DNA of 64,000 nt. Source: Massilia agrisoli (GTDB lineage: Bacteria > Pseudomonadota > Gammaproteobacteria > Burkholderiales > Burkholderiaceae_D). Positions 51,967 through 64,000 of the stretch are shown here, one piece after another. Position numbers and translations under genes: made by a program. The stretch covers positions 391,630-455,629 of the forward strand of contig NZ_JAJHPV010000014.1 of NCBI RefSeq assembly GCF_020831365.1. Reading direction: 5' to 3'. Below the pieces are notes generated by a model, which ran no database searches, was not told where the DNA came from, and saw only the letters and a program-made list of their open reading frames with translations. Each line of letters opens with the position of its first letter. The first letter of the stretch is position 1.

Positions 51967-54900
51967 ATGGATTGGCAATTCTGGATCGACCGGGGCGGAA
52001 CATTCACGGACATCGTCGCGCGCAAGCCTGACGGACGCATCGTGACCCACAAGCTGCTGTCGGAGAATCCCGAACAATACCGCGACGCAGCCGTGGCGGG
52101 CATACGCCACTTGCTGGGCGTAGCCGAAGGCGAAGCTGTCCCCGTCGCCGATATCGAAGCGGTCAAGATGGGAACCACGGTTGCCACCAACGCGCTGCTC
52201 GAACGCAAAGGCGAACGCACTGCGCTGGCGATCACCCGCGGTTTCCGTGACGCGCTGCGCATCGCGTACCAGAACCGCCCGCGCCTGTTCGACCGCCATA
52301 TCGTGCTACCCGAACTTTTGTACAGCCACGTCATTGAAATCGACGAGCGCATGGGCGCGCATGGCGACGTGGTCACGCCGATCGACGAGGAGGCCACCCG
52401 CGCCGGACTGCAGGCAGCCTTCGACAGCGGCCTGCGCTCGCTTGCCATCGTCTTCATGCACGGTTATCGTTTTACCGAGCACGAAGCAATCACGGCCCGC
52501 ATTGCGCGCGAAATCGGCTTTACCCAGGTTTCCGTTTCGCACGAGGTCAGCCCGATGATGAAGCTGGTCGCGCGCGGCGACACAACCGTCGTCGACGCCT
52601 ACTTGTCGCCGATCCTGCGCCGCTACGTCGACCAGGTAGCCGGCCAGCTGCCGAACGTGAACCTGCAGTTCATGCAGTCCAATGGCGGCCTGACCGATGC
52701 GCGCACTTTCCAGGGCAAGGACAGCATCCTGTCAGGTCCTGCAGGCGGCATCGTCGGCATGGTGCGCGCGAGCCAGCTTGCCGGTTTTGATCGCGTCATC
52801 GGTTTCGACATGGGCGGCACCTCAACGGACGTGTCGCACTTTTCCGGCGAATTCGAACGCGTGTTCGAGACCCAGGTGGCGGGTGTGCGCATGCGCGCGC
52901 CGATGATGAGTATCCATACCGTCGCCGCGGGCGGCGGCTCCATCCTGCACTTCGACGGCAGCCGCTACCGCGTGGGGCCAGACAGTGCGGGGGCGAATCC
53001 AGGACCCGCAAGCTACCGCCGCGGCGGACCGCTTGCGGTCACCGACTGCAACGTCATGCTCGGGAAAATCCAGCCGGGGCATTTCCCCAACGTGTTTGGC
53101 AAGGAGGCCAACGAGCCGCTCGACGTCGAGGCGGTGTGCTCGGCGTTTTCGGCGATGGCGCGCGACATCGGCGAGGCCACCGGCGCCACGCCCGCGCCGG
53201 AGCAGGTGGCCGAAGGATTCATCCAGATCGCCGTCGGTAACATGGCCAACGCGATCAAGCAGATCTCGGTGCAGCGCGGCCACGACGTGACCGAATACGC
53301 GCTGACCAGCTTTGGCGGCGCTGGCGGCCAGCACGCATGCCTGGTGGCCGACGCGCTTGGCATGAAGACGGTGTTCATCCACACGCTGGCCGGCGTGATG
53401 TCGGCCTATGGCATGGGGCTAGCCGACCAGACCTCGATGCGCGAATCGGCCGTCGAGCAGCGCCTCGATGACATCGAACAGGCAGCCCTTGCGGACAAGC
53501 TGGCGCAGCTTGGCCAGGGCGTGACGGGCGAACTGGTAAAGCAGGGCGTGGCACAGGAGCGCATCGCGCTTGTGCACCGCGTCCACCTGCGTTACGAGGG
53601 CACCGACTCGGCCATCATCGTCCTGTCCGACGAACCGGCCAGTATGAAAGCGCAGTTTGAAACCGCATACAAAAAGCGCTTCTCGTTCCTGATGCCATCG
53701 AAAGCGCTGGTTGTGGAAGCGGTATCGGTGGAAGCCATCGGCAAGTCCGACGCGCCGGCCGAAAGCTTCGCCTCCGATGCCGCGGAACGCACCGCGCCCT
53801 TGATGCCGCATGAACGGGTCCGCATGTTCGGCGGCGGCGAGTGGCACGAAACCGGCCTGTTCAAACGGGCCGGCATGCAGCCGGGTGATGTCATCAGAGG
53901 CCCGGCCATCATCGCCGAGGATAACTCGACGACTGTTGTGGAACCCGGCTGGCAGGCGCAGGTGACGCGCTTTAACCACCTGGTGCTGACGCGAGTCGAA
54001 GCGCTGCCCGAGCGGCGCGCCATCGGCACGACTGCAGACCCGGTGATGCTGGAGATTTTCAACAACCTGTTCATGTCGATTGCCGAGCAGATGGGACTGC
54101 GCCTGCAAAACACGGCGTACTCGGTCAACATCAAGGAGCGGCTGGACTTCAGCTGCGCGCTGTTCGATGCACGCGGCAACCTGATCGCCAACGCACCGCA
54201 CATGCCGGTGCACCTTGGCTCGATGGGCGAGAGCATCAAGACCGTGATGCAAGAGAACGCAGGCATGATGCGACCCGGCGACGTCTTCATGCTGAACGAT
54301 CCTTACCACGGCGGCACCCACCTGCCTGACGTGACGGTGATCTCGCCGGTGTTCGACGAGGCCGGCGAAACCATCCTGTTCTACGTCGGCTCGCGCGGCC
54401 ACCATGCCGATATCGGCGGTACCACGCCAGGCTCGATGCCGCCGGACTCGGTGACCATCGACCAGGAAGGCGTCTTGATCAACAACTTCAAGCTGGTCGA
54501 CGGCGCCAACGGACTGCTGCGCGACGCCGAGACGCGCGCCTTGCTGGCTGGCGCGCGCTACCCGGCGCGCAATCCGGACCAGAACATGGCCGACTTGCGC
54601 GCGCAAGTAGCAGCAAACCAGAAGGGCGTGGATGAACTGCGCAAGATGGTCGCGCACTTCGGACTGGATGTAGTCCAGGCCTACATGGGCCACGTGCAGG
54701 ACAATGCCGAAGAAGCGGTGCGGCGCGTAATCACCGCGCTCAAAGACGGCGACTACACCTACCAGCTCGATAACGGCGCCCAGATCCAGGTGTCGATCAA
54801 GGTCGACCATGCGACCCGAAGCGCGACAATCGATTTCACCGGCACCTCCGGCCAGCTGGAAAATAACTTCAACGCGCCGTCGGCGGTGTGCATGGCTGCG

Positions 54901-55575
54901 GTGCTTTACGTATTCCGCACACTGGTGGACGACGAGATCCCGCTCAACGCCGGCTGCCTCAAGCCGCTCAACGTCATCATCCCGCCAGGCTCGATGCTGA
55001 ACCCGCACTATCCGGCATCGGTCGTCTCGGGCAACGTGGAAACCTCGACCTGTATCACCAACGCGCTGTATGGCGCACTGGGCGTGCTGGCGGCGTCGCA
55101 GGGCACCATGAACAACTTCACCTTCGGGAACGCGAAGTACCAGTATTACGAAACCATTTCGGGCGGTTCGGGGGCTGGAGAGGGCTTCGACGGGACGGAC
55201 GTGGTCCAGACCAACATGACCAATTCAAGGCTGACCGACCCTGAAATCCTCGAATTCCGCTTCCCGGTGCGGCTTGAGAGCTACGAGATTCGCCACGGCT
55301 CGGGCGGAGCGGGGCGCTGGCACGGCGGTAACGGCGGCGTGCGGAAAGTGCGCTTCCTGGAGCCGATGACGGCGGCCATCCTGTCGAACAACCGCATTTA
55401 TGCCCCATTTGGCATGGCTGGGGGCGGCGAGGGCGCCAAGGGCGTCAACACGGTCGTGCGAGCCGACGGCCGCGTGGAACAGCTCGGCCACATAGGTAAA
55501 ACAGACATGCAAGCCGGTGACATGTTCGTGGTGGAAACCCCAGGCGGCGGAGGTTACGGTAAATTCCGCGAATAA
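51967..55575 (+). CDS. 5-oxoprolinase, fused hydantoinase A/B type
   Basis: A 1202-residue ATP-dependent enzyme that opens 5-oxoproline to glutamate, or a related hydantoinase. Residues ~1-690 are the HyuA part ([18 protein letters not shown] at the start, [30 protein letters not shown] and [19 protein letters not shown]). Residues ~695-1200 are the HyuB part ([46 protein letters not shown]). The length and order match eukaryotic-type oxoprolinase. The start at 51967 follows AGGGG. It may serve glutathione turnover or recycling of cyclised glutamine. Confidence 0.9.
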   Translation: MDWQFWIDRGGTFTDIVARKPDGRIVTHKLLSENPEQYRDAAVAGIRHLLGVAEGEAVPVADIEAVKMGTTVATNALLERKGERTALAITRGFRDALRIAYQNRPRLFDRHIVLPELLYSHVIEIDERMGAHGDVVTPIDEEATRAGLQAAFDSGLRSLAIVFMHGYRFTEHEAITARIAREIGFTQVSVSHEVSPMMKLVARGDTTVVDAYLSPILRRYVDQVAGQLPNVNLQFMQSNGGLTDARTFQGKDSILSGPAGGIVGMVRASQLAGFDRVIGFDMGGTSTDVSHFSGEFERVFETQVAGVRMRAPMMSIHTVAAGGGSILHFDGSRYRVGPDSAGANPGPASYRRGGPLAVTDCNVMLGKIQPGHFPNVFGKEANEPLDVEAVCSAFSAMARDIGEATGATPAPEQVAEGFIQIAVGNMANAIKQISVQRGHDVTEYALTSFGGAGGQHACLVADALGMKTVFIHTLAGVMSAYGMGLADQTSMRESAVEQRLDDIEQAALADKLAQLGQGVTGELVKQGVAQERIALVHRVHLRYEGTDSAIIVLSDEPASMKAQFETAYKKRFSFLMPSKALVVEAVSVEAIGKSDAPAESFASDAAERTAPLMPHERVRMFGGGEWHETGLFKRAGMQPGDVIRGPAIIAEDNSTTVVEPGWQAQVTRFNHLVLTRVEALPERRAIGTTADPVMLEIFNNLFMSIAEQMGLRLQNTAYSVNIKERLDFSCALFDARGNLIANAPHMPVHLGSMGESIKTVMQENAGMMRPGDVFMLNDPYHGGTHLPDVTVISPVFDEAGETILFYVGSRGHHADIGGTTPGSMPPDSVTIDQEGVLINNFKLVDGANGLLRDAETRALLAGARYPARNPDQNMADLRAQVAANQKGVDELRKMVAHFGLDVVQAYMGHVQDNAEEAVRRVITALKDGDYTYQLDNGAQIQVSIKVDHATRSATIDFTGTSGQLENNFNAPSAVCMAAVLYVFRTLVDDEIPLNAGCLKPLNVIIPPGSMLNPHYPASVVSGNVETSTCITNALYGALGVLAASQGTMNNFTFGNAKYQYYETISGGSGAGEGFDGTDVVQTNMTNSRLTDPEILEFRFPVRLESYEIRHGSGGAGRWHGGNGGVRKVRFLEPMTAAILSNNRIYAPFGMAGGGEGAKGVNTVVRADGRVEQLGHIGKTDMQAGDMFVVETPGGGGYGKFRE

Positions 55576-55616
55576 GCTAGCCCATGCGGCGTGCATAGGG
55601 ATAGAATAGTTTTCAT

Positions 55617-56957
55617 ATGGAAACCAGAGCATTCACGCCGCCGGCTGGCTTTGTTGACCTTCTCCTCGACGCGGTCTGCGTCGTCGACGCGGAAGGGCGG
55701 TTTCTATTCGTCAGCGCAGCGTGCGAAAGGATATTCGGCTACCGCCCCGAGGAGATGGTCGGTACGCTGATGATCGACATGGTTGCGCCGGAGGACCGTG
55801 AGCGCACGCTCGACGCGGCGCGCAAGATCATGGCGGGCGACTGCAAGCCGAATTTCGAAAACTGCTACCTGCGCAAGGACGGCAGCAGGGTGCATATCCT
55901 GTGGTCCGCGCGCTGGTCGCAACCGAACCAGGTGCGCATTGCGGTCGCCCATGACATCACGGAGCGAAAGCGCGCCGAGGCCCTGCAGGCCGCGCTGTAC
56001 GCCATTTCCGAAGCCGTCCACACTGCCGGCGACCTGTGCTCGCTGTACCCGCAGATCCACTGCATCATCAACAATCTTCTTCCCGCGCCCGGCTTCACCA
56101 TCGCACTATTCGACGCGACGCACGAGCACCTCGACTTCCCGTACCACGTTCCTGGGCTTGACGACGCATCGGCCGCCAGCGCAGCGGCGCACCATGCCTT
56201 GTGCGAACACGTCAGCAGAACCGGCCAGCCGCTGCTGCTCAAGCGCGCATCGCCCGCCGGGCTGCCCGACTCGCTGCGCGATGCGGCCGAACAGGTCGCC
56301 CCGTGCTGGCTTGGGCTGCCGCTGGCTTCCGGTAATGGCGTCATCGGGGCCCTGGTGGTGATGGAAATGTCCGATTCGCCGTGCTATACCGAGCGCGACC
56401 AGGAACTGCTGCAGTTCGTATCGACGCAGATCGCGACAGCAATCGAGCGCAAGCGCCTTCACTCGCAACTGCGCCACATGGCGCAGCACGATGCGCTGAC
56501 CGGGCTGCCGAACAGGATGCTTCTGCTTGACCGGCTTGACACCGCACTCGCCCGCGCGCGGCGGGACATTCACGGTTTTTCGCTGCTTTACGTCGACCTC
56601 GATAAGTTCAAGCCGATCAACGACCTGCATGGCCACGAAACCGGCGACAAGCTGCTGCAGGAAGTGGCGCGCAGGATCAGCCACTGCGTGCGTGATTCCG
56701 ATACGGTTGCAAGGCTTGGAGGAGATGAGTTTGTGGTGCTGCTCGACCGCGCCTGCCTGATGGGTGACGCTGAAGTGGTGGCGGAGAAGATCAGCGCCGA
56801 GTTATGCAGCGCGATCTGCGTACGTGACCTTCAACTCTTTATCACGCCTAGCATCGGGATTGCGGTCTACCCAGAACACGGCGACACCCCGCAGCAGCTT
56901 CTCAGATATGCCGATGACGCGATGTACCAGATGAAGAAGAGCCAACGCACGCACTAG
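55617..56957 (+). CDS. PAS-GAF sensor diguanylate cyclase
   Basis: A 446-residue soluble signalling enzyme. Residues ~10-120 are a PAS domain (DAVCVVDAEGRFLFVSAACERIFGYRPEEM), ~130-275 a GAF domain, and ~285-446 a GGDEF domain with LARLGGDEF-like VARLGGDEFVVLL. The RDSD motif five residues before GGDEF is an intact inhibitory I-site, so the enzyme should make cyclic di-GMP and be product-inhibited. No EAL domain or membrane helix is seen. The signal is unknown. Confidence 0.9.
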   Translation: METRAFTPPAGFVDLLLDAVCVVDAEGRFLFVSAACERIFGYRPEEMVGTLMIDMVAPEDRERTLDAARKIMAGDCKPNFENCYLRKDGSRVHILWSARWSQPNQVRIAVAHDITERKRAEALQAALYAISEAVHTAGDLCSLYPQIHCIINNLLPAPGFTIALFDATHEHLDFPYHVPGLDDASAASAAAHHALCEHVSRTGQPLLLKRASPAGLPDSLRDAAEQVAPCWLGLPLASGNGVIGALVVMEMSDSPCYTERDQELLQFVSTQIATAIERKRLHSQLRHMAQHDALTGLPNRMLLLDRLDTALARARRDIHGFSLLYVDLDKFKPINDLHGHETGDKLLQEVARRISHCVRDSDTVARLGGDEFVVLLDRACLMGDAEVVAEKISAELCSAICVRDLQLFITPSIGIAVYPEHGDTPQQLLRYADDAMYQMKKSQRTH

Positions 56958-56966
56958 CCGCGTGCG

Positions 56967-57551
56967 TCAAGAGGTGCTCGTTATCTCCGGTTTCATAGGA
57001 TGCAGCTCGAGACGCATCGCTTTCGAAAGTTCCGCGGCGATGTCATCGTTGGCCGAGATTGCAACGTATGAAAGCTGCCCTGACTCGATAAATCGATGGG
57101 TGCGGTCCAGAACTGTTGAGGGAACGGGTTGCCGCGAGACTAGAAGAAGTTTGCTCAAACCGGCTTTGGCCCTCAGGAATTTTTCTATCGCTGCTTCGCT
57201 GATATGTTCAACATCATTTTTGCACTCAATTGCGATCGTCCTGCCGCGCACTTCCACAATGAAATCGACGTGCGGAGCCTCCCTCAACCGAAAGCCGTCC
57301 AAGCTCCGGCTTAGTTTTTCCAATGCTGCGGACACATCCCGCTTAAACGTGATTCCATATCGGACGGTATCGGCAACCTGATCGTCACTTGCGCTAGCAT
57401 GCACGGTGAAAGTCTCAACTTTCCCATTGTCCAGAGTGGCGATTACATCTTTTGTTCGTCCAACGAGCCAACGGTCATATGCGAGCTTAAACAACAGCGC
57501 CAGGAGCGGGATCGCCAAGCCACCGACAATAGACGTGAGAAAATTATTCAT
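56967..57551 (-). CDS. Membrane-anchored PD-(D/E)XK nuclease-like protein
   Basis: A 194-residue protein of unrecognised family. An N-terminal hydrophobic helix (LTSIVGGLAIPLLALLFKLAY) anchors it. A restriction-nuclease-like core follows: D96 in HVDFIVEV, then E109 and K111 in IAIECKND, fitting D-x12-E-x-K of the PD-(D/E)XK fold. Helical segments (AAIEKFLRAKAGLSKLLLV) follow as expected in Mrr-like cores. The start follows AAGGAG and overlaps the previous stop codon (TGATG). Nuclease activity is an inference. Base composition is lower in GC than in the neighbours. Confidence 0.65.
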   Translation of the reverse strand: MNNFLTSIVGGLAIPLLALLFKLAYDRWLVGRTKDVIATLDNGKVETFTVHASASDDQVADTVRYGITFKRDVSAALEKLSRSLDGFRLREAPHVDFIVEVRGRTIAIECKNDVEHISEAAIEKFLRAKAGLSKLLLVSRQPVPSTVLDRTHRFIESGQLSYVAISANDDIAAELSKAMRLELHPMKPEITSTS

Positions 57552-57874
57552 CAAATCTTCTCCTTCACGAACGTCATGATCAGGCTAATGAAATATGTTA
57601 CGCCACCGATGACTGCGTGGGTCGGATATCCGAGCGCAGTTGCATCAGGTCCTTTGATTGAATAATAACAACTTGCTGACCACGAGAATAAAGACGATAG
57701 GACCATTAGCCAAACCAACCCGACAAACTGTTGATCTATTGGGGAAGTTACCACAGCCTTGGGATAGCCGGGAACAGTCGCGTTAAGCCGCTTTGGTCGC
57801 GCAAGTGGAACTAAAAAAGAGAGGCCGGCGGCCGCGAGCGTCGGCCCGATAAATCCTGAAGCGTCAACCAACAT
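57551..57874 (-). CDS. Small three-helix membrane protein paired with the nuclease-like gene
   Basis: A 107-residue protein with about three hydrophobic helices (FIGPTLAAAGLSFLVPLA, FVGLVWLMVLSSLFSWSAS and VIGGVTYFISLIMTFV). The start at 57874 is the best ATG, but no clear ribosome site precedes it. Its stop codon overlaps the start of the nuclease-like gene, so the two form one translational unit. No family was recognised. The region is AT-richer than its surroundings, which suggests acquisition from elsewhere. Confidence 0.6.
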   Translation of the reverse strand: MLVDASGFIGPTLAAAGLSFLVPLARPKRLNATVPGYPKAVVTSPIDQQFVGLVWLMVLSSLFSWSASCYYSIKGPDATALGYPTHAVIGGVTYFISLIMTFVKEKI

Positions 57875-57951
57875 CAGTGTACGCAAACCCCACTCGAAAA
57901 CATCGAGGATTAAAGGGAAGCCATAGGTCAGAATGACATACGTGTGGCTGA

Positions 57952-59583
57952 TCAGGCCGCCGCGATACCGTACTTGCGCTTGAGCGCGTTGTACTCATTA
58001 TTAAGCAGCTCCAACTGCGGATGCGCAGGGTCGATCTTGTGGATCGCCTCGATCTGCGCCTGGCAGACTTCGGCCAGCGGATGGTCCCAACCCAGTTCGC
58101 CAAGCTGGCGCAGGATGCCCTTGGCGAGGGCGATCATCACTTGCAGGTTCCCTGGCGACATATGCATCGCTTCGAGCAGCGACTGCACCGCGCCCTTGAC
58201 GTCGCCCATATTGGTTTTTTCCGCCGCGACGCCCAGCAGGATTTGCGCTTGGGCCTTGAGCTGCGCACCCATGCCGTCGGCAAGGTCTGGCCGGCCGGCT
58301 TTGACGAACACGCTCATCGCCTGCTGGGTCGATACGCCGCTCTTGGCGTCGTTCATCACAGACAGCATCACTTCCGACGCGCCCTGGTCAAGCTTGTGTG
58401 CGAGGCAGCTTTCGGCAAGCCCGATGCGCAGCTTGCTCGACAAGCCGCTGCTGGCGCGTACCGCACCCACCGCGTTGTTCAGTTCATTGACGGCTGCGGC
58501 GCTGTTGCCAGCCGCCTCATGCAGCATCGCGACCGAAATCGCCTTGCACGCATCGACGTTAGGATTGCCGCGCATTGAGCGCTCCAGGTCGCGGATCACG
58601 CCGCTGGCCTGGGTGGCGTCGCCTTTCTGCACCAGGGTCTTGACCAGGTTGACGTGGTCTTCCGGGTCGCGGAATTCGGAGTACTTGGCTTTCGAGACGA
58701 CCTGCTTGAACGACTTCTCGGCCGCGCTGACGTCGCCCGCGTCGAGCGCAACTTCGCCCAGGTGGCGCAGGCGGCGCACCATGTGCGGCGAAATGGCTAC
58801 CGCTTCTTCCAGCACCTGCTGCGCGCGCGCGGACGAGCCGTTGGCCTCATGGCACTTGGCCAGCAGGTCGTAGGCGGCCATCAGCTTTGGATTGACGACC
58901 ACCAGCTGGGTGAGGACGGTCTCCGCTTCGTCGATGCGGCCCTGCGCGAACAGGGTGCGCGCCAGGCCAAGCGAGGCCCAGCCGACGTGTTTCACGCCGA
59001 GCATGGCGGTGTACAGGTGCTCGGCCTCGCGATGTTCGCCCAGGCTGACGTGCAATTCGGCGCGCAGGCGCACGAAGTCGGCGGCATAGCGCGGGTGCGC
59101 GCTTTCCGCCGCGGCTGCCGAGCGGATCGCGTCGCGCAGGTTGCCCTGTTCGATCAGCTTGTAGGTCGGCAGGAACACGCTGCGGCGCTCGACTGCACGG
59201 TTGATGCGCTGCATGAGCACATCGACCGTGAATGGCTTGAGGATGTAGTCGGTGGGGGTCAGTTCGGCGGCGCTGACCACCTTGCTGTAGACGCCTTCGG
59301 AAGTGAGCATGATGAAAATGGCGCCCATGCCGATCAGCTTGTGATGGCGCAGGTCTTCGAGCAGCTGCTGGCCATCCTGGCCATGTTCGCCGCCGCTATC
59401 GAGGTCGTATTCGCACAGGATGATGTCGTAGGCCTTGCGCGACAGGTTGCGGATGGCCGTGCCCGAGCTGACCGCAAACTCGATCTTGCTGATGTTCGAC
59501 ATGTTCAGCATGTTCTGCAGGCTGCCGCGCATACCCGGATTGGGATCGATCACCAATACGGTCAGGTTGCTGTTATCTTCCAT
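57952..59583 (-). CDS. Response regulator receiver with TPR repeats
   Basis: A 543-residue protein. Residues ~1-130 are a receiver domain: VLVIDPNPGMRGSLQNML at the start, the phosphorylated Asp in IILCEYDLDSGG, and ILKPFTVDVL with the conserved Lys. The rest is helical TPR-like repeats (for example GRIDEAETVLTQLVVVNPKLMAAYDLLAKC and NGSSARAQQVLEEAVAISPHMVRRLRHLGEVALDAGD). There is no DNA-binding or enzymatic output domain, so the signal is likely passed by protein contact. No histidine kinase gene is adjacent. The start at 59583 (MEDNSNL) fits the domain; the upstream extension does not. Confidence 0.85.
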   Translation of the reverse strand: MEDNSNLTVLVIDPNPGMRGSLQNMLNMSNISKIEFAVSSGTAIRNLSRKAYDIILCEYDLDSGGEHGQDGQQLLEDLRHHKLIGMGAIFIMLTSEGVYSKVVSAAELTPTDYILKPFTVDVLMQRINRAVERRSVFLPTYKLIEQGNLRDAIRSAAAAESAHPRYAADFVRLRAELHVSLGEHREAEHLYTAMLGVKHVGWASLGLARTLFAQGRIDEAETVLTQLVVVNPKLMAAYDLLAKCHEANGSSARAQQVLEEAVAISPHMVRRLRHLGEVALDAGDVSAAEKSFKQVVSKAKYSEFRDPEDHVNLVKTLVQKGDATQASGVIRDLERSMRGNPNVDACKAISVAMLHEAAGNSAAAVNELNNAVGAVRASSGLSSKLRIGLAESCLAHKLDQGASEVMLSVMNDAKSGVSTQQAMSVFVKAGRPDLADGMGAQLKAQAQILLGVAAEKTNMGDVKGAVQSLLEAMHMSPGNLQVMIALAKGILRQLGELGWDHPLAEVCQAQIEAIHKIDPAHPQLELLNNEYNALKRKYGIAAA

Positions 59584-59759
59584 GGTCTCACTTTCGCCCT
59601 TTGTACAAGGGTCTCGTCTAATGTTAATCGCATATGGCAATTCTTGAAACTGAAAGATACGCGATTGTTATGTTCTGGGCAACAGGGATTGCGCGTGGGC
59701 AGGCAAACTGTTGCTAATCGCGCCCAGAGGGGAAGGTGCCAGGGGATGGTGCGACGCGG

Positions 59760-59765
59760 TATAAT
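59760..59765 (+). promoter_or_regulatory. purL: Candidate -10 box of purL
   Basis: A perfect TATAAT lies 85 bases before the purL ATG. The best -35 (GTGCCA at 59736-59741, 18-base spacing) is weak. No PurR-type palindrome was seen. The rest of the 267-base spacer holds nothing else recognisable. Confidence 0.45.
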
Positions 59766-59850
59766 AGCGGTCTAAAGGAATTCTGCATCACGTACCAGTG
59801 TCTTACTTACCTTTAACCCGCAGCCACGCTGCATCAACCATCTTCCAAAC

Positions 59851-63867
<4,017 letters not shown>

Positions 63868-63901
63868 GCAGAACCGTTAATCGTAGATACCGTCTTGATC
63901 G

Positions 63902-64000
63902 TCAAGCCTGAACGGCAAAATTTGCCTCGTATGCCCGTCCAGTTTTGACGACACCGAAGCACAAATGCGCAAGCTTCCGCATGGCGGCCCCAATGGCCGC
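63902..64000 (-). pseudogene. IS110-family transposase, C-terminal end (cut by window)
   Basis: Read on the minus strand from the window edge, 32 codons give AAIGAAMRKLAHLCFGVVK and then TGRAYEANFAVQA before a stop. The MRKL-x-H-x-C-x-GV-x-K pattern is the typical tail of IS110/IS116-type transposases. Shifting the frame by one base near the stop reads LDDQDGIYD and a stop at 63877-63879, which looks like the usual extreme C-terminus of such transposases; a frameshift may have truncated this copy. The body of the gene lies outside the window. Confidence 0.55.

Noticed and set aside
57864..58103. 79-codon minus-strand ORF over the end of the receiver-TPR gene
   Set aside because: It mostly overlaps the TPR coding region in another frame and has no ribosome site or recognisable pattern.

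Overview
The window is a dense, high-GC bacterial chromosome segment with almost no non-coding space. The hpnCDE squalene genes, a tRNA-Leu-tig-clpP-clpX-lon-hupB-tRNA-ppiD block, an epimerase-type threonine dehydrogenase and the general protein style point to a betaproteobacterium of the Burkholderiales, most likely Oxalobacteraceae (Massilia/Telluria-like). That placement is inferred from gene content and was not tested by a search. No phage, plasmid, CRISPR or rRNA locus is visible. The only transposon trace is the tail of an IS110-type transposase at the right edge.

Left part (1-13.4 kb): the 3' end of ppsA, a 6-phosphofructokinase, an HPP-CBS membrane protein overlapping a MarR regulator, a CYTH-CHAD protein, a DUF2244 membrane protein, a LacI regulator, a large Ig-like lipoprotein, a YegD-type Hsp70 with a DEDDh exonuclease, and a small secreted DUF2946-like protein followed by a ZnuD-like TonB receptor. 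Next (13.4-18.5 kb) come a Sel1-repeat protein and two exported peptidases (prolyl oligopeptidase and M28).

The 18.6-26.3 kb section is an amino-acid and cofactor block. An XRE-cupin regulator diverges from kbl-tdh-sdaA (threonine and serine breakdown), followed by thrC, moeA and moaD. A good sigma70 promoter for kbl is overlapped by an inverted repeat that may be the operator. From 26.3 to 34.3 kb lie a four-gene leftward operon with an XRE autoregulator and a doubled operator, a BaiN/TIGR03862 flavoprotein, a DUF2807/DUF1700 pair with an extra small ORF, and hpnC-hpnD-hpnE. An RND efflux pair follows at 34.5-38.7 kb.

The 38.9-47.9 kb block is the protein quality-control core: tRNA-Leu, trigger factor, ClpP, ClpX, Lon, HU, tRNA-Val, two identical tRNA-Asp genes and PpiD, broken up by clear intrinsic terminators. 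Then come tesA-mnmH (leftward), which shares a CATG start site with a rightward LolD-like ABC ATPase, a fused NAD(P)HX repair enzyme, a 5-oxoprolinase, a PAS-GAF-GGDEF protein, a lower-GC two-gene cassette (3-TM protein plus membrane-anchored PD-(D/E)XK protein), a receiver-TPR protein and purL.

The best candidates for something undescribed are the membrane/PD-(D/E)XK pair near 57 kb, the XRE-membrane-hydrolase operon near 27 kb, and several repeat elements (18.6, 23.1, 38.7 and 47.9 kb). Functional calls come from motif recognition by eye; no database search was run.
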